NCBI RefSeq assembly: GCF_016757755.1
Contig: NZ_CP068437.1
Location: 930,001-994,000, forward strand
From: Shewanella sp. KX20019
Lineage (GTDB): Bacteria; Pseudomonadota; Gammaproteobacteria; Enterobacterales; Shewanellaceae
DNA length: 64,000 bases
Direction of reading: 5' to 3'
This document shows, one piece after another, positions 16,104-26,359 of the stretch. Within the stretch, counting starts at the first letter, position 1. The number at the start of each line of letters is the position of its first letter. The notes under the pieces are model-generated. The model saw only the letters and a list, made by a program, of their open reading frames with translations, ran no database searches and was not told the DNA's origin. The position numbers were made by a program, and so were the translations under genes.

Positions 16104-18062
16104 ATGACCCCAGTTGACGACAAAGAGGTTAACCAACCCCTTGCTACAACTCCGGCCGAACAGCTTAAAAACAGTAATGTAGTGGATAAGACCTTAGCTT
16201 ATGAAACCGCTGTAAAGATTTTTGGTTATCTCATTTTGGCGCTTGCGGTAGCGCTTTCATCTTTCCAAATTTGGCAAGGCGTTACATCCACTATCTCGGC
16301 AACTTACTTTCGTCCAGTACACCTATGCTGGGTATTGGTACTGATATTTTTGCATTATCCATTGATAAGCAATCGGTATAACAAAGCTTATATGTTGGGG
16401 CGGGTAACTGATTTAGCGCTGTGTGGCTTAACGGTATTTGCAGGCTACCGTATGTTGATTTTCGATTATAACGATATCGATCATCTGCTGTATGGCCTAG
16501 GCACAGCTGATTTAGTGGCTGGTAGTGCCTTAGTACTGCTACTGCTCGAAGGTTGCCGCCGCACAGTCGGTTGGGTGATGGTGCTTATCGCAGGCTTGTT
16601 TCTAGCCTACAGTGCTTTTGGCGATATGCTGCCAGGTGCGTTGGCAACTAAAGCGTATTCTTTACAAGAGTTGGTTCAGTTTCAGATCTTCTCCGCCAAT
16701 GGTGTGTTTGGCTCGGCGCTGGGTATTGCCGCGACAACGGTATTTATTTTCGTGTTATTTGGCGCCTTCTTAGAGGTGACTGGTGCGGGTAAGTTCTTTA
16801 TCGATTTGGCGTTTTCTATCGCGGGGAAATATCGTGGCGGGCCAGCTAAAGCAGCGGTGTTAGCCTCAGCGGGGCTAGGCTCTATCTCAGGCTCTGCTAT
16901 TGCGAATACGGTCACCACGGGCTCGGTGACGATTCCAATGATGAAGAAGCTCGGCTATACGCCGGAGCAGTCTGCGGGAATTGAAGCGGCGGCCTCAACG
17001 GGTGGACAGATCATGCCACCGATTATGGGGGCGGGTGCCTTTGTAATGGCACAGTTTACGGGGGTACCCTATAGCGACATTATGCTGGCATCAATAGCGC
17101 CTGCTATTCTCTACTTCTTCTGTACATTGCTATACGTGCACCTGATGGCCTGTAAGTTAAATCTACAAGCTGCGAGTCGTACTGAGGCTGTTATTAGCGT
17201 AATGAAGGACGGGGCTCACCATCTTATTCCGCTGGGGATTATTACCACCTTACTGATGATGGCGTATTCGCCATTACTGGTGGGTGTTGCCGGTTGTGCG
17301 GCGATTTTACTGACCGCGGCGCTGCGTAAGCACAGCCGTATTGGCTTGAGTAAGTTTATCTCTGGTATGAAAAACGGCGCGTTAATGGCATTGCCTATTT
17401 CGGTCGCCTGTGGCGCGGCGGGGATTATTGTTGGCGTGGTAGGCCAGACCGGAATCGGTCTGCAGTTTACTCAATTTGTGATGGAGTTTTCCGGCGGATA
17501 TATGCTGGTGGCGCTGGGCTTAATCAGCATTGTGGCATTGGTACTGGGTATGGGGTTACCCGTTACCGCAGCTTATATTGTGCTGGCAGTCATGGCGGTG
17601 CCTATGCTCGGAGACTTTGGTCTACCTCTGCTCACTGCGCATTTGATTGTGTTTTGGTTATCGCAAACATCCAATGTCACGCCACCTATCGCGCTGGCAG
17701 CCTTTGCTGGCGCGGGTGTTGCCAATGCCAATCCGATGAAATCATCTGTTGAAGCGTTTAAACTTGCGGGCGGGCTGTTTATGATCCCGATCATGATGGC
17801 TTATACCGACCTGCTCAATCCAGAGGCTGGGATGATGGCATTTGGGTTTGCCATAGTGCAGACGGCAACGATTATTGTTGCTATCGCCATATCGATAGAG
17901 GGTTATCTTTTGAGACCGTTATCAAAGCTTGAACGTATGCTGGCATTTGCCGCTGCGCCGTGGGTACTGTTTAATCCCTTCAGTACAGGCTTTGTCGGTG
18001 TGTTGCTGATTTTAGGCTTGATTGGCTGGCAGTGGAAAACCCGAGTTAAGGCAGCAGTCTAA
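16104..18062 (+). CDS. TRAP transporter fused permease (4TM + 12TM)
   Basis: This 652-residue protein has a roughly 40-residue polar N-terminus, about four helices of the small DctQ-like part (to about residue 190), then the large DctM-type channel part. Characteristic motifs are GSISGSAIANTVTTGSVTIPMMKK (about 262-285), EAAASTGGQIMPPIMGAGAFVMA (about 291-313), MGLPVTAAYIVLAVMAVP and QTSNVTPPIALAAFAGAGVAN. Fusion of both permease parts is normal for TAXI-type TRAP systems. Uptake is driven by an ion gradient. The ligand cannot be read from sequence. Confidence 0.93.
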   Translation: MTPVDDKEVNQPLATTPAEQLKNSNVVDKTLAYETAVKIFGYLILALAVALSSFQIWQGVTSTISATYFRPVHLCWVLVLIFLHYPLISNRYNKAYMLGRVTDLALCGLTVFAGYRMLIFDYNDIDHLLYGLGTADLVAGSALVLLLLEGCRRTVGWVMVLIAGLFLAYSAFGDMLPGALATKAYSLQELVQFQIFSANGVFGSALGIAATTVFIFVLFGAFLEVTGAGKFFIDLAFSIAGKYRGGPAKAAVLASAGLGSISGSAIANTVTTGSVTIPMMKKLGYTPEQSAGIEAAASTGGQIMPPIMGAGAFVMAQFTGVPYSDIMLASIAPAILYFFCTLLYVHLMACKLNLQAASRTEAVISVMKDGAHHLIPLGIITTLLMMAYSPLLVGVAGCAAILLTAALRKHSRIGLSKFISGMKNGALMALPISVACGAAGIIVGVVGQTGIGLQFTQFVMEFSGGYMLVALGLISIVALVLGMGLPVTAAYIVLAVMAVPMLGDFGLPLLTAHLIVFWLSQTSNVTPPIALAAFAGAGVANANPMKSSVEAFKLAGGLFMIPIMMAYTDLLNPEAGMMAFGFAIVQTATIIVAIAISIEGYLLRPLSKLERMLAFAAAPWVLFNPFSTGFVGVLLILGLIGWQWKTRVKAAV

Positions 18063-18176
18063 AGAGCATAGCGTTACTTAGATTAAGTGTTAGCTAGATA
18101 AAGTATTACTGAGCAGAGAGAACCGATGACGCGTTGACTAACGAGTTATCGGTTCGCGTGCTGATGCTTGAGGTTT

Positions 18177-18623
18177 TTACTCGCTTTCACTCTTGATCGC
18201 GTTCGCTAAGGCCAGCAAACCATTGGTGCGTGATGGGCTTAATTGCCCCTCGAGTCCTAGCTGCTTAAAAAACGGCTTAGGGTCAAAATCGGTGATCTCT
18301 GCGCTGGTCTTGCCATTACAGGCGATTAATAATAACGCGATAAGCCCCTTAACGATGCGGGCATCGCTGTCGGCTAGAAAGTAATGTTTACCCTCAATCT
18401 CGCAGTGATACAACCAAGCATTGCTCTCACAGCCTCGTACTTGCGCAGTGTCAACGCGAAAACACTCATCGAGTTTAGGCAATGTTTTACCGAGCAACAT
18501 TATCTGACGATAGCGCTCTTGCCAGTTGTTGGCTTGTTCAAATAGCTCCAGCGTTGCTTGAGCAGATTGATTAAGTTCTAACGCTAAAAACTCTATTGTA
18601 GTGGGTTGGACTTGCTGGCTCAT
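18177..18623 (-). CDS. csdE: CsdE-like sulfur acceptor
   Basis: From the internal ATG chosen (MSQQVQPTTIEF) the product is 148 residues and fits the SufE/CsdE family. The longer open frame upstream crosses a low-complexity intergenic repeat and is not expected to be translated. The block QERYRQIMLLGKTLPKLDE, the active-site cysteine in VRGCESNAWLYH, the DSDARIVKGLIALLL helix and LSPSRTNGLLALANAI all match E. coli CsdE. The protein accepts persulfide sulfur from the desulfurase CsdA, encoded upstream on the same strand. Confidence 0.85.
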   Translation of the reverse strand: MSQQVQPTTIEFLALELNQSAQATLELFEQANNWQERYRQIMLLGKTLPKLDECFRVDTAQVRGCESNAWLYHCEIEGKHYFLADSDARIVKGLIALLLIACNGKTSAEITDFDPKPFFKQLGLEGQLSPSRTNGLLALANAIKSESE

Positions 18624-18689
18624 ACCGGACCTGACTTTAACGTAATGATTATTTGAAATTAATTTAATTGATAAGCTGCGTCTTCTCGA

Positions 18690-18880
18690 CTTTGCTGTTA
18701 GATTTCCCTGCTTTCCCTGCTTTTCCGTCCTAGCCGTTCCCGTCCCAGCTTCTAACCGTGCTTTTCCTAGCACCTAGCATCGGCTCTTAACCGTCTTAGC
18801 CGTTTCCGTCTCTGCAGCTACCGTCTTAGCATTTACCGGCTTTCTGTCTCTACAGCTACCGTCCCAGCTCCTAACCGTTC
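18690..18880 (-). repeat. Degenerate short-motif repeat block D1
   Basis: The csdA-csdE spacer is made of variants of GCTAAGACGG, GAGACGGAAACGGC, GGTTAGAAGCTGGGACGG and GCTAGGAAAAGC (minus-strand reading). The motifs recur irregularly rather than in exact tandem. Similar motifs (GGTTCTAGGAAAGGCTAAGA, CGGAAGAGC) appear at 42549-42925. The stretch shows no gene and would lie in the csdA-csdE transcript. Confidence 0.6.
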
Positions 18881-20092
18881 TTAAAGCAATAACTCTTTCA
18901 CGGACTGCATGGCTGCAATGAAACGGTCGATATCTGCCTTATTAGTATAAACGCCTATTGAGGCTCGGCAGCAGCCATTAAGTTGTAAGTTTTGCATTAG
19001 AGGCATGGCGCAGTGGTGACCGCAGCGTACCGCTATACCTTGCTGGTCTAGTAGGATCCCAACATCTTGATGGTGCTCACCTGCGAGGTTAAAGGCGACG
19101 GCGCCGAGATTGTCGCTGTGGGCGCCATAAAGTACCACATCACCTAAGGCTTTGAGTGAATCTTGCAGATAGATAAGTAACGCTTGCTCTGCTGCAGCGA
19201 CTTGCTCTGTGGGCAAGGCGTTAATGAAATCAATGGCGGCGCCTAGACCGATAACTTCGGCTATTGGTGGAGTACCTGCTTCGAGTCGATTCGGCAGTTG
19301 ATTAAACTCGGTGCCACTAAAGCTGACGCTTTTAATCATCTCGCCACCGGTCATGAGTGGGCTTAGGCTATCTAATATCTCAAAGCGGCCATATAAAACA
19401 CCGATGCCTGTAGGGCCGTACATCTTATGGCCGGAGAATACGTAGAAATCACAATCGATCTCTTGCACATCAACGCTCATATGCGCAATCGCTTGCGCGC
19501 CATCAACCAAGGTTATCGCGCCGACTTGCTTTGCTTTGGCGACTAACTCACTCACCGGGTTCACTGTACCTAATACATTTGAAACATGGCTCAGTGCCAC
19601 TATCGCAGGTTTTTCGAGTAACAAGCTATCAAATGCAGCGGTGTCTAAGCGACAGTCTACGGTCAACGGGAGTGGCTTGATAATCGCGCCTGTGCGTTTA
19701 GCTAGCTCCTGCCAAGGCACGATATTGGCGTGATGGGCGGCGGTATCAATTAAGATCAGATCGCCCTGCTTAAGCTGTAGCGTTAACCCATTGGCGACGA
19801 TGTTAATGGCCTCGGTTGTACCGTGGGTAAATATAATCTCTTCGCGGCGACTTGCCTGAATAAACTGGCATAGTTTGTCGCGTACCGCTTCATATTGAGT
19901 GGTCGCACGTGCCGATAACTGGTGCGCAGCCCGGTGTACATTGGCATTGTCGACCTGATAATAGTGATTCATGGCATCGATCACTTGCTGCGGTTTTTGG
20001 CTAGTGGCTGCGGTGTCTAAATAGCATAACGGGTAGCCGTCATTAGACTGCGCAAGCACTGGAAATTTTGACCGTAACATTGAAAGATCCAT
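18881..20092 (-). CDS. csdA: Cysteine desulfurase CsdA/SufS-type
   Basis: This 403-residue PLP enzyme has YLDTAATSQKPQQVIDAM at the N-terminus, TEAINIVAN, LVDGAQAIAHM, the PLP lysine motif VFSGHKMYGPTGIGVLYG (about 220-237) and the catalytic cysteine loop IAVRCGHHCAMP (about 348-359). It converts cysteine to alanine and an enzyme-bound persulfide. The group II (SufS/CsdA) loop and the downstream csdE gene support CsdA rather than IscS. The start is followed by MDLSMLRSKFPVL, a normal family N-terminus. Confidence 0.9.
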   Translation of the reverse strand: MDLSMLRSKFPVLAQSNDGYPLCYLDTAATSQKPQQVIDAMNHYYQVDNANVHRAAHQLSARATTQYEAVRDKLCQFIQASRREEIIFTHGTTEAINIVANGLTLQLKQGDLILIDTAAHHANIVPWQELAKRTGAIIKPLPLTVDCRLDTAAFDSLLLEKPAIVALSHVSNVLGTVNPVSELVAKAKQVGAITLVDGAQAIAHMSVDVQEIDCDFYVFSGHKMYGPTGIGVLYGRFEILDSLSPLMTGGEMIKSVSFSGTEFNQLPNRLEAGTPPIAEVIGLGAAIDFINALPTEQVAAAEQALLIYLQDSLKALGDVVLYGAHSDNLGAVAFNLAGEHHQDVGILLDQQGIAVRCGHHCAMPLMQNLQLNGCCRASIGVYTNKADIDRFIAAMQSVKELLL

Positions 20093-20182
20093 TCATCTGA
20101 TCCGAAGTTAAGAGTGTAAAGGCGCGCAGATCTTGTAAGATCTACGCGCCTAATGCAAGGCTATTATTTAATGGACTTGGTA

Positions 20183-21226
20183 TTAAGGGCAGGGGAGGCG
20201 ATATAGCTGTGCTAATTCATCGAGGCGCAGCATTAGCTCTGGTGAAATACTGCAATTGATACTGTCAATATTCTCTTTTAATTGCTCAAGGTTGGTGGCA
20301 CCTATGATGTTAGCGCCGACAAATTTTTGTGCATTAACAAACGCAATGGCCATTTGTGCTGGGCTCATATTGAACTCTTTGGCGAGTTCAACGTAGGCTT
20401 GTGTCGCTTCAAGTGCCATTGCCGTTCCGGTATAGCGCGCAAAGCGTTTAAATAATGTTAACCGAGCACCTTCTGGCCACTGGTCATTAAGATATTTGCC
20501 CGACAAGGCGCCGAAAGCCAGTGGAGAGTAAGCAAGTAACGGTACCTCTTCACGATGACTAATTTCGGCCATGCCGACCTCAAAGCTGCGATTAAGTAAG
20601 TTATAAGGGTTCTGCACCGAGACGATTTTTGGTAAGCCATGCTTTTCAGCGAGCTGTAAATATTTCATAAAACCCCAAGGGGTTTCATTGGAGATCCCGA
20701 TATAGCGAATTTTCCCCGCGGTGACTAGATCCGCTAGCGCTTCTAATGTCTCAACAATCGGCGTTTGCTGTTCGCCATCGTCTTGCTGCTCGTAACTTAA
20801 CTCGCCAAAGAAGTTGCTGTTACGATCGGGCCAGTGTACTTGATAAAGATCGATAGTATCGAGCTGTAATCGCTGCAATGAGTCATCTACAGCGGCATGA
20901 ATGTTACGCCAGTCCAGCGCCATATTGGGACGAATATAGTCACTCTTGCCACCAGGGCCTGAGACTTTGCTGGCAATAATCAGCTTGTCGCGATTGCCGC
21001 GTTGCTTGAGGTAGTTACCCAGAATGGTTTCGGTGGCGCCTTGGGTGTCAGCTTTAGGAGGTACAGGATACATTTCGGCGGTATCGATGAAGTTGATCCC
21101 TTCACCAATAGCGTAGTCTAATTGTTCGAAGGCTTGAGCTTGGCTGTTCTGCTCGCCCCACGTCATTGTCCCTAAACAGATTTTACTAACATTTAAGCTT
21201 GAGTGTGGCAGACGTTTATATTCCAT
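20183..21226 (-). CDS. tas: Aldo/keto reductase, Tas-like
   Basis: This 347-residue protein starts at MEYKRLPHSSL, which matches E. coli Tas closely; an ATG four codons upstream is also open. NADPH-binding TIM-barrel motifs are LGTMTWGEQNSQAQAFEQLDYA, FIDTAEMYPVPPKADTQGATE (catalytic Asp and Tyr), KLIIASKVSG (catalytic Lys), LYQVHWPDR (catalytic His) and IGISNETPWG. Tas is a reductase of uncertain natural substrate. It is followed by csdA 90 bp downstream but is unlikely to be functionally linked. Confidence 0.9.
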   Translation of the reverse strand: MEYKRLPHSSLNVSKICLGTMTWGEQNSQAQAFEQLDYAIGEGINFIDTAEMYPVPPKADTQGATETILGNYLKQRGNRDKLIIASKVSGPGGKSDYIRPNMALDWRNIHAAVDDSLQRLQLDTIDLYQVHWPDRNSNFFGELSYEQQDDGEQQTPIVETLEALADLVTAGKIRYIGISNETPWGFMKYLQLAEKHGLPKIVSVQNPYNLLNRSFEVGMAEISHREEVPLLAYSPLAFGALSGKYLNDQWPEGARLTLFKRFARYTGTAMALEATQAYVELAKEFNMSPAQMAIAFVNAQKFVGANIIGATNLEQLKENIDSINCSISPELMLRLDELAQLYRLPCP

Positions 21227-21307
21227 AATGCAACTCACTTAATTTAAAGACCATCTAGATGAAAGACCTAATAAAAACTATCGACTTAATACACTACCCT
21301 AGTTTGG

Positions 21308-22231
21308 CTAGGATAGGGTGAGTAACATGGTAATTTCACAGGCATCATGGCCGGTGTCACCGAGTGGTGCATCTATATGTTTAAATGCCAACGACTCATA
21401 TAACTTTATAGCTTCCACTAAATTGGCTGTGGTTTCCAAATAGCAGGCATTAAAACCCTGCTCAGTCGCAAAATCGATCGCTTGTAGTGCCAGTCGTCTC
21501 GCAAAGCCTTTACCGCGCAATGCTGGTGAAAAATACATTTTTTGCAATTCACACACACCAAACTGACCGTTAAGTGGCGCGATCCCGCCGCCGCCGAGGA
21601 TCTGTCCTTGATATTCAATGACCCAATAGCTGGCATTATCAGCTTGATATACTTCATTGAGGTTATCTAGTGTGGGATCTGATACGCCATAACCCTTGTC
21701 TGCGGTCAGCCCGTATTCCGCCGAAACTTCTCTAATTATCTGAGCCATAGACGCATTGTCTTGGGCTGTTATCTCTCTGACTGTGTAACCAAACTGCGCT
21801 TTAGATTGCACTACCGCTTTAGTGTACTGGGCAATAGCGTTCTCTATCTGGCTTAGTTGCGCGCTGGGCAGCTGCGCCATGATCTCACTAAACTGCTGAT
21901 TTTGTTGTGCATCGAGTTTAACGAGTTGCTTCTTACCAATACACGTTAGCTGTGCCATCAGGCTACGACTATCTTTTGGGTTAGTAACGGTTTTGACAAA
22001 GCCCTTTTCGACGAGATTACTTACAGCACGACTGGCATTGGATTTATCAATATTAAGTAATTCAGCCAACTGCTTTATTGAATAAGAATTTTGTCCCAAT
22101 TCAACTAATGTGTGCGCTTGAACAGGCGATAGTGGCTGATTACCACAGGCGGCATCCAGCAGTCCTAATTGACGAATGAGTTGTCTGGAAAGGCGGCGTA
22201 ACTGTGAAGCTTGGTAAGGGGGATTTGGCAT
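21308..22231 (-). CDS. MarR-type regulator fused to a GNAT acetyltransferase
   Basis: The product is 307 residues if the ATG chosen is right (a GTG four codons upstream is possible). Residues about 1-145 form a MarR winged helix ([35 protein letters not shown], then [13 protein letters not shown]). Residues about 150-307 form a GNAT domain ([62 protein letters not shown]). Such MarR-GNAT fusions are known in proteobacteria, but ligand and target are not defined. An inverted repeat upstream may be its operator. Confidence 0.88.
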   Translation of the reverse strand: MPNPPYQASQLRRLSRQLIRQLGLLDAACGNQPLSPVQAHTLVELGQNSYSIKQLAELLNIDKSNASRAVSNLVEKGFVKTVTNPKDSRSLMAQLTCIGKKQLVKLDAQQNQQFSEIMAQLPSAQLSQIENAIAQYTKAVVQSKAQFGYTVREITAQDNASMAQIIREVSAEYGLTADKGYGVSDPTLDNLNEVYQADNASYWVIEYQGQILGGGGIAPLNGQFGVCELQKMYFSPALRGKGFARRLALQAIDFATEQGFNACYLETTANLVEAIKLYESLAFKHIDAPLGDTGHDACEITMLLTLS

Positions 22232-22340
22232 ATATCGATTCACTAAGGTAATTTAGTTGCGACTAACATCTAACCTACGGGGAATAAACTATTAAATCAA
22301 GTACATTTGTGTGAGTTAATAAACTAACCGCTAATGCTGA

Positions 22341-22371
22341 CTTGGTCAAATTGATATTTATATTGACCAAG
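22341..22371. promoter_or_regulatory. Operator-like inverted repeat upstream of MarR-GNAT gene
   Basis: CTTGGTCAA (22341-22349) and TTGACCAAG (22363-22371) are perfect 9-base arms separated by a 13-bp AT-rich spacer. It lies about 110 bp upstream of the MarR-GNAT start and 20 bp beyond the end of yjjX. No T tract follows, so it is more likely a protein-binding site than a terminator. Confidence 0.5.
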
Positions 22372-22391
22372 TGCGCACTATAGAGTGACAG

Positions 22392-22931
22392 CTACACACA
22401 ATAAAGTTCAGGGTTTAGCATGGGAGCCATGGCAAGGATGATGGCTTGGGTGTAGATACTTTGGCGTGTGGCATGGCCATGGGTCAATAGTGCTATCGCG
22501 CCGCCTTTTTGCTTGATATTAACGGTGTTAAACATACTGTCCATTACATGGCCCAGCTCTTCACCTTGAGTCAGTGCATGGTACACAGGCATTGGGAGCG
22601 GCAGTAGTGCGCTGCGACCAACACTGACTTGCTCCTTGTGCGCAATGGCAATATGGGCAAATGTTGCTGGCCCATGGTCAAATAGATCGACACCGCCCTC
22701 CATCGCAAGATAGTAATCAGCTTGATAGTGATTTTGGCAGTATTTGACTCTATTGACTGCGCCAGCTTGGGTTTCAGCTTCTGTCATCGGCTGATCAGCG
22801 ACCAGCGAGGGAGCATGTACGCCTTCGCACTCAATAAGCTCTTCGGGGAATAAGGTGGTTAATGCTGCTTTTGCTGCGCCAACTTTGACAGGGTTTTTAG
22901 AACCGACGATGACGCGAATAATGTGTGTCAT
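22392..22931 (-). CDS. yjjX: Inosine/xanthosine triphosphatase YjjX
   Basis: This 179-residue protein matches the YjjX/NTPase family: IRVIVGSKNPVKVGAAKAAL at the N-terminus, APSLVADQPMTEAETQAGAVNRVKY, YYLAMEGGVDLFD, GRSALLPLPM, GEELGHVMDSMF and GGAIALLTHGHATRQSIYTQAIILAMAP. These enzymes hydrolyse non-canonical purine triphosphates (ITP, XTP) to limit misincorporation. It is a monocistronic gene on the minus strand. Confidence 0.92.
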   Translation of the reverse strand: MTHIIRVIVGSKNPVKVGAAKAALTTLFPEELIECEGVHAPSLVADQPMTEAETQAGAVNRVKYCQNHYQADYYLAMEGGVDLFDHGPATFAHIAIAHKEQVSVGRSALLPLPMPVYHALTQGEELGHVMDSMFNTVNIKQKGGAIALLTHGHATRQSIYTQAIILAMAPMLNPELYCV

Positions 22932-23478
22932 GAATAGTATTACTTCTTTATCTAGAGGATACGAGCTGTTAATTGTTTATAGCTTTTAGAGACTGTAATG
23001 TCACTGCTTAATTACGGCAATTTCTTAGGAGTGAGCCGTTGGTCAATAAACAGGCCCACAATATTTATCTATATTAATCATTAGATTGACTAATCCGAGC
23101 TAAATTCTAGCGCTGAAACAGCGTGATCAGGCTCAAGAACGCCGCCTTTTTTGCTGGTCGATATCTCTTTGTCGCCTATTGTGTGACTTATGCCCGCGAT
23201 GTTTTTTTATGTCTCAATGAATTTATATCAGCATTTAATTAATTAGGTGACCGTAGTGTTAAATCAAGGTTCGATTGGGTTACCAAACTGCAATTAAAAT
23301 GAAAATTCATGACGTGAAATAAGCGACGGAGTTCGCATTATCGTTAGATTGTGAAAATTAATTACAGAATATGCATCCAGATCAATTTATATACCCTGCA
23401 TTAGGATTAACTTATGCGCGAAATTACTCCTTAGATATAAATCTACTGGTGTTCGAAAACACCTTTAAGGTAAAGCTA
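22932..23478. other. Divergent intergenic region yjjX/sdaC
   Basis: This spacer of about 550 bp holds no convincing gene. Visible items are a short hairpin CGCTGAAACAGCG near 23111 and very AT-rich stretches before sdaC. The frame open from 23371 is taken as an upstream extension of sdaC. I looked for a CRP site near TGTGAAAATTAATTACA (about 23350) and found only a poor match. Confidence 0.5.
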
Positions 23479-24768
23479 ATGCAAAAAGACGCAATCAGTA
23501 CACAAGAAGTGGCCCAAAACGAAGTAGCAGCGACAAACACGCTGCCTTGGACACGACAAGATACGACCTGGATGTTGAGTTTATTTGGCACCGCAGTGGG
23601 TGCTGGCATTTTATTTTTGCCAATTAATGCTGGAATGGGTGGCTTTTGGCCACTAGTCTTAATGGCCGCCATTATTGGTCCTATGACCTACCTTGCCCAC
23701 CGTGGCTTATCGCGCTTTGTTTGTTCATCGAATAAGCCAGGCAGTGATATTACAGATGTAGTAGAAGAGCATTTCGGTGTTGGTGCAGGTAAAGCCATTA
23801 CCATGCTGTACTTCTTCGCGATCTATCCTATTGTCTTAATCTACGGTGTGGGTATTACTAACACTGTTGATAGTTTTATTGTTAACCAGCTAGGCATGGA
23901 TTCACCACCACGCTTTATTCTGTCGGGTGCACTTATCATTGCAATGATGTCTGTAATGGTTGCCGGTGAGAAGTTTATGCTTAAAGTGACTCAGCTTTTG
24001 GTTTACCCATTAGTTGCTATCTTGGCATTTATGTCTTTCTATTTGATCCCTGATTGGAAAATGGATGCGCTAAACGTTGTGCCTAGCACCGGTGCTTTCT
24101 TGGGCACAGTATGGTTAACCATTCCAGTGCTCATCTTTGCATTTAACCATTCTCCTGCTATTTCACAGTTCTCTGTGGCATTAAAGCGTGAACATGGCAA
24201 AAATGCAGCCCGCAAAGCAGACAACATTTTGCGTAACACCACAATGATGTTAGTCGGTTTTGTGATGTTATTTGTATTCTCTTGCGTATTGTCACTATCG
24301 CCAGCACAACTAGCAGAAGCGAAAGCAAACAACTTGCCGATTTTATCCTACTTGGCAAACGTACATGACAGCGGTTTTGTTAGCTACTTTGGTCCTATCA
24401 TCGCTTTTGTTGCGATTATCTCCTCTTTCTTTGGCCACTATATGGGCGCAACTGAAGGCATGAAGGGTATTATCAATAAGCAGCTGCGTAGCAACAAAAA
24501 AGAAGTATCAGAGAGCAAAGTTAATAAGTTTATCTTAGGCTTTATGTTCTTCACTATCTGGGCAGTAGCTGTTCTTAACCCAAGCATTTTAGGCATGATT
24601 GAAGCATTAGGTGGCCCGATTATCGCGGCGATTCTTTATCTTATGCCTATGTATGCGATTCATAAAGTGCCAGCATTAGCGCCGTACCGTGGCCGAGTGA
24701 GCAACATCTTTGTTGTGATTGCAGGTCTACTTTCTATGACGGCTATCTTGTTTGGCTTGATGTCATAA
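23479..24768 (+). CDS. sdaC: Serine transporter, HAAAP family (SdaC-like)
   Basis: The product is 429 residues from an ATG with AAGG upstream (the frame is open 36 codons further, but that part does not resemble the family). Eleven hydrophobic segments follow a short N-terminus; [25 protein letters not shown] is the family-defining first helix, and [21 protein letters not shown] and [19 protein letters not shown] are further SdaC/TdcC motifs. It is predicted to import serine with a proton. An L-serine deaminase gene lies downstream, so uptake and catabolism are paired. Confidence 0.9.
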   Translation: MQKDAISTQEVAQNEVAATNTLPWTRQDTTWMLSLFGTAVGAGILFLPINAGMGGFWPLVLMAAIIGPMTYLAHRGLSRFVCSSNKPGSDITDVVEEHFGVGAGKAITMLYFFAIYPIVLIYGVGITNTVDSFIVNQLGMDSPPRFILSGALIIAMMSVMVAGEKFMLKVTQLLVYPLVAILAFMSFYLIPDWKMDALNVVPSTGAFLGTVWLTIPVLIFAFNHSPAISQFSVALKREHGKNAARKADNILRNTTMMLVGFVMLFVFSCVLSLSPAQLAEAKANNLPILSYLANVHDSGFVSYFGPIIAFVAIISSFFGHYMGATEGMKGIINKQLRSNKKEVSESKVNKFILGFMFFTIWAVAVLNPSILGMIEALGGPIIAAILYLMPMYAIHKVPALAPYRGRVSNIFVVIAGLLSMTAILFGLMS

Positions 24769-24783
24769 ATTGTAAATACTATT

Positions 24784-24821
24784 CGGGTGTTTATCGCTGT
24801 ATTTCACGGCATTAACACCCG
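24784..24821 (+). terminator. Hairpin after sdaC
   Basis: CGGGTGTT (24784-24791) pairs with AACACCCG (24814-24821), followed by AGCTTTTGG. The T run is short, so this may be a partial terminator or processing hairpin between sdaC and the deaminase gene. Confidence 0.5.
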
Positions 24822-24858
24822 AGCTTTTGGTTACAACGTTGCATCAATGTTTGACCCA

Positions 24859-24880
24859 GGGTTAAAAGATCTTTTAACCC
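24859..24880. promoter_or_regulatory. Perfect 22-bp palindrome before the serine deaminase gene
   Basis: The arms GGGTTAAAAGA and TCTTTTAACCC meet without a spacer, 24 bp before the ATG. It could be a regulator operator or a hairpin near the GAGG ribosome site. No matching regulator gene is adjacent. Confidence 0.5.
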
Positions 24881-24904
24881 TTCCTCCTTTCCCGAGGTAA
24901 TTCT

Positions 24905-26272
24905 ATGTTTAGCGCATTTGATATTTTTAAGATAGGTGTGGGCCCGTCGAGCTCTCACACTGTCGGGCCGATGAAGGCCGCCAAAGAGTTTATCGATGAT
25001 TTACATGAAGCTGCTCAGTTCGATAAAGTGACGCGCTTGAGTGTTGAAATTTTTGGCTCTTTGTCACTTACCGGCAAAGGCCACCATACAGATATCGCCA
25101 TCATTATGGGCTTAGGTGGTAATACACCTGAGAAAGTAGATATCGATGGGATCGCGCATTTTATTGCTCAAGTAGAACAGACTGAGAAATTGCCGATGGG
25201 CAAGGAGCAACGTTTAGTCGACTTTGGTCATGATGCGGTTGTTTTTCATAACTATGCTCTGCCGATGCACGAAAACGGTATGATGCTGCATGCGTACGCT
25301 GGTGATGAAAAAGTCATGAGTAATACCTATTACTCGATAGGTGGCGGCTTTATCGTTGAGGAAGCGCAGTTTGGTAAGGAAGTACAAAACCCAATTGCCG
25401 TGCCATATCCGTACAACTACGCCGATGAATTACTAGCTATCTGTGAAGATACGGGCATGAGCATCAGTACCATTATGTTCAAAAATGAACTGGCATTTAA
25501 TAGTGAAGCTGATATCTATCAAGGCTTTGCTGATGTATGGCAAACCATGCATGCGGCAATTGAAAAAGGCTGTCAGACGGAAGGGGTGTTGTCTGGACCA
25601 CTGCGGGTTCCCCGTCGCGCTCCTGCGCTGCACCGTCAATTATTGACAGGCGAACGTCTATCGCAAGATCCAATGGAGATTGTTGACTGGATTAATGTGT
25701 TTGCCATGGCTGTCAGCGAAGAGAATGCGGCTGGTGGCCGAGTAGTAACATCGCCAACCAATGGCGCAGCGGGCATCATTCCTGCAGTGTTAGCTTACTA
25801 TGATAAGTTTATTAAACCTGTCGGTCCGCAAGAATACACGCGCTTCTTTTTAGCCGCGGCCGCGATCGGTTCTTTGTATAAGCGTAACGCTTCAATTTCT
25901 GGTGCTGAAGTCGGTTGTCAGGGCGAAGTCGGCGTGGCTTGCTCTATGGCTGCGGCGGGTCTGGCTGAGATTATGGGCGGTAATGCTGCACAAGTATGTA
26001 TGGCGGCAGAGATCGGTATGGAGCATAACTTAGGGCTGACCTGCGATCCAGTTGCAGGCCAGGTGCAAGTACCCTGTATTGAACGTAATGCGATTGCTGC
26101 GGTAAAAGCGATTAACTCTTCACGGATGGCGATGCGTCGAAACTGCCAGCCAAAAGTGAGCCTAGATAAAGTGATCGCGACTATGTATGAAACAGGCAAA
26201 GATATGCATGTTAAGTACCGCGAAACTAGCCAGGGTGGATTAGCAATTAAAGTCACCAGCATTTGTGGTTAA
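24905..26272 (+). CDS. sdaA: L-serine ammonia-lyase (iron-sulfur type)
   Basis: This 455-residue single-chain L-serine deaminase converts serine to pyruvate and ammonia using a [4Fe-4S] cluster. It starts [37 protein letters not shown] is the substrate-binding motif of the beta domain. The alpha domain has [20 protein letters not shown], and the cluster cysteines lie in [16 protein letters not shown] and [20 protein letters not shown]. Length and fusion match SdaA/SdaB of E. coli; the paralogue cannot be told apart. It lies downstream of a serine transporter. Confidence 0.93.
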   Translation: MFSAFDIFKIGVGPSSSHTVGPMKAAKEFIDDLHEAAQFDKVTRLSVEIFGSLSLTGKGHHTDIAIIMGLGGNTPEKVDIDGIAHFIAQVEQTEKLPMGKEQRLVDFGHDAVVFHNYALPMHENGMMLHAYAGDEKVMSNTYYSIGGGFIVEEAQFGKEVQNPIAVPYPYNYADELLAICEDTGMSISTIMFKNELAFNSEADIYQGFADVWQTMHAAIEKGCQTEGVLSGPLRVPRRAPALHRQLLTGERLSQDPMEIVDWINVFAMAVSEENAAGGRVVTSPTNGAAGIIPAVLAYYDKFIKPVGPQEYTRFFLAAAAIGSLYKRNASISGAEVGCQGEVGVACSMAAAGLAEIMGGNAAQVCMAAEIGMEHNLGLTCDPVAGQVQVPCIERNAIAAVKAINSSRMAMRRNCQPKVSLDKVIATMYETGKDMHVKYRETSQGGLAIKVTSICG

Positions 26273-26308
26273 TCGCCTTAGGCGACTATCGTGATAAAAA
26301 AGATAAGC

Positions 26309-26336
26309 AAAAGGCCATCAAATGATGGCCTTTTTT
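26309..26336 (+). terminator. Rho-independent terminator after serine deaminase
   Basis: AAAGGCCATCA and TGATGGCCTTT form an 11-bp stem with a two-base loop, followed by a T run. It also faces the convergent acetyltransferase gene and may act in both directions. Confidence 0.9.
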
Positions 26337-26359
26337 AATGGTAATGATTGATTATCAGG

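Noticed and set aside
23345..23370. Possible CRP site before sdaC
   Set aside because: TGTGA is present but the second half-site ATTAC does not match TCACA at the right spacing.
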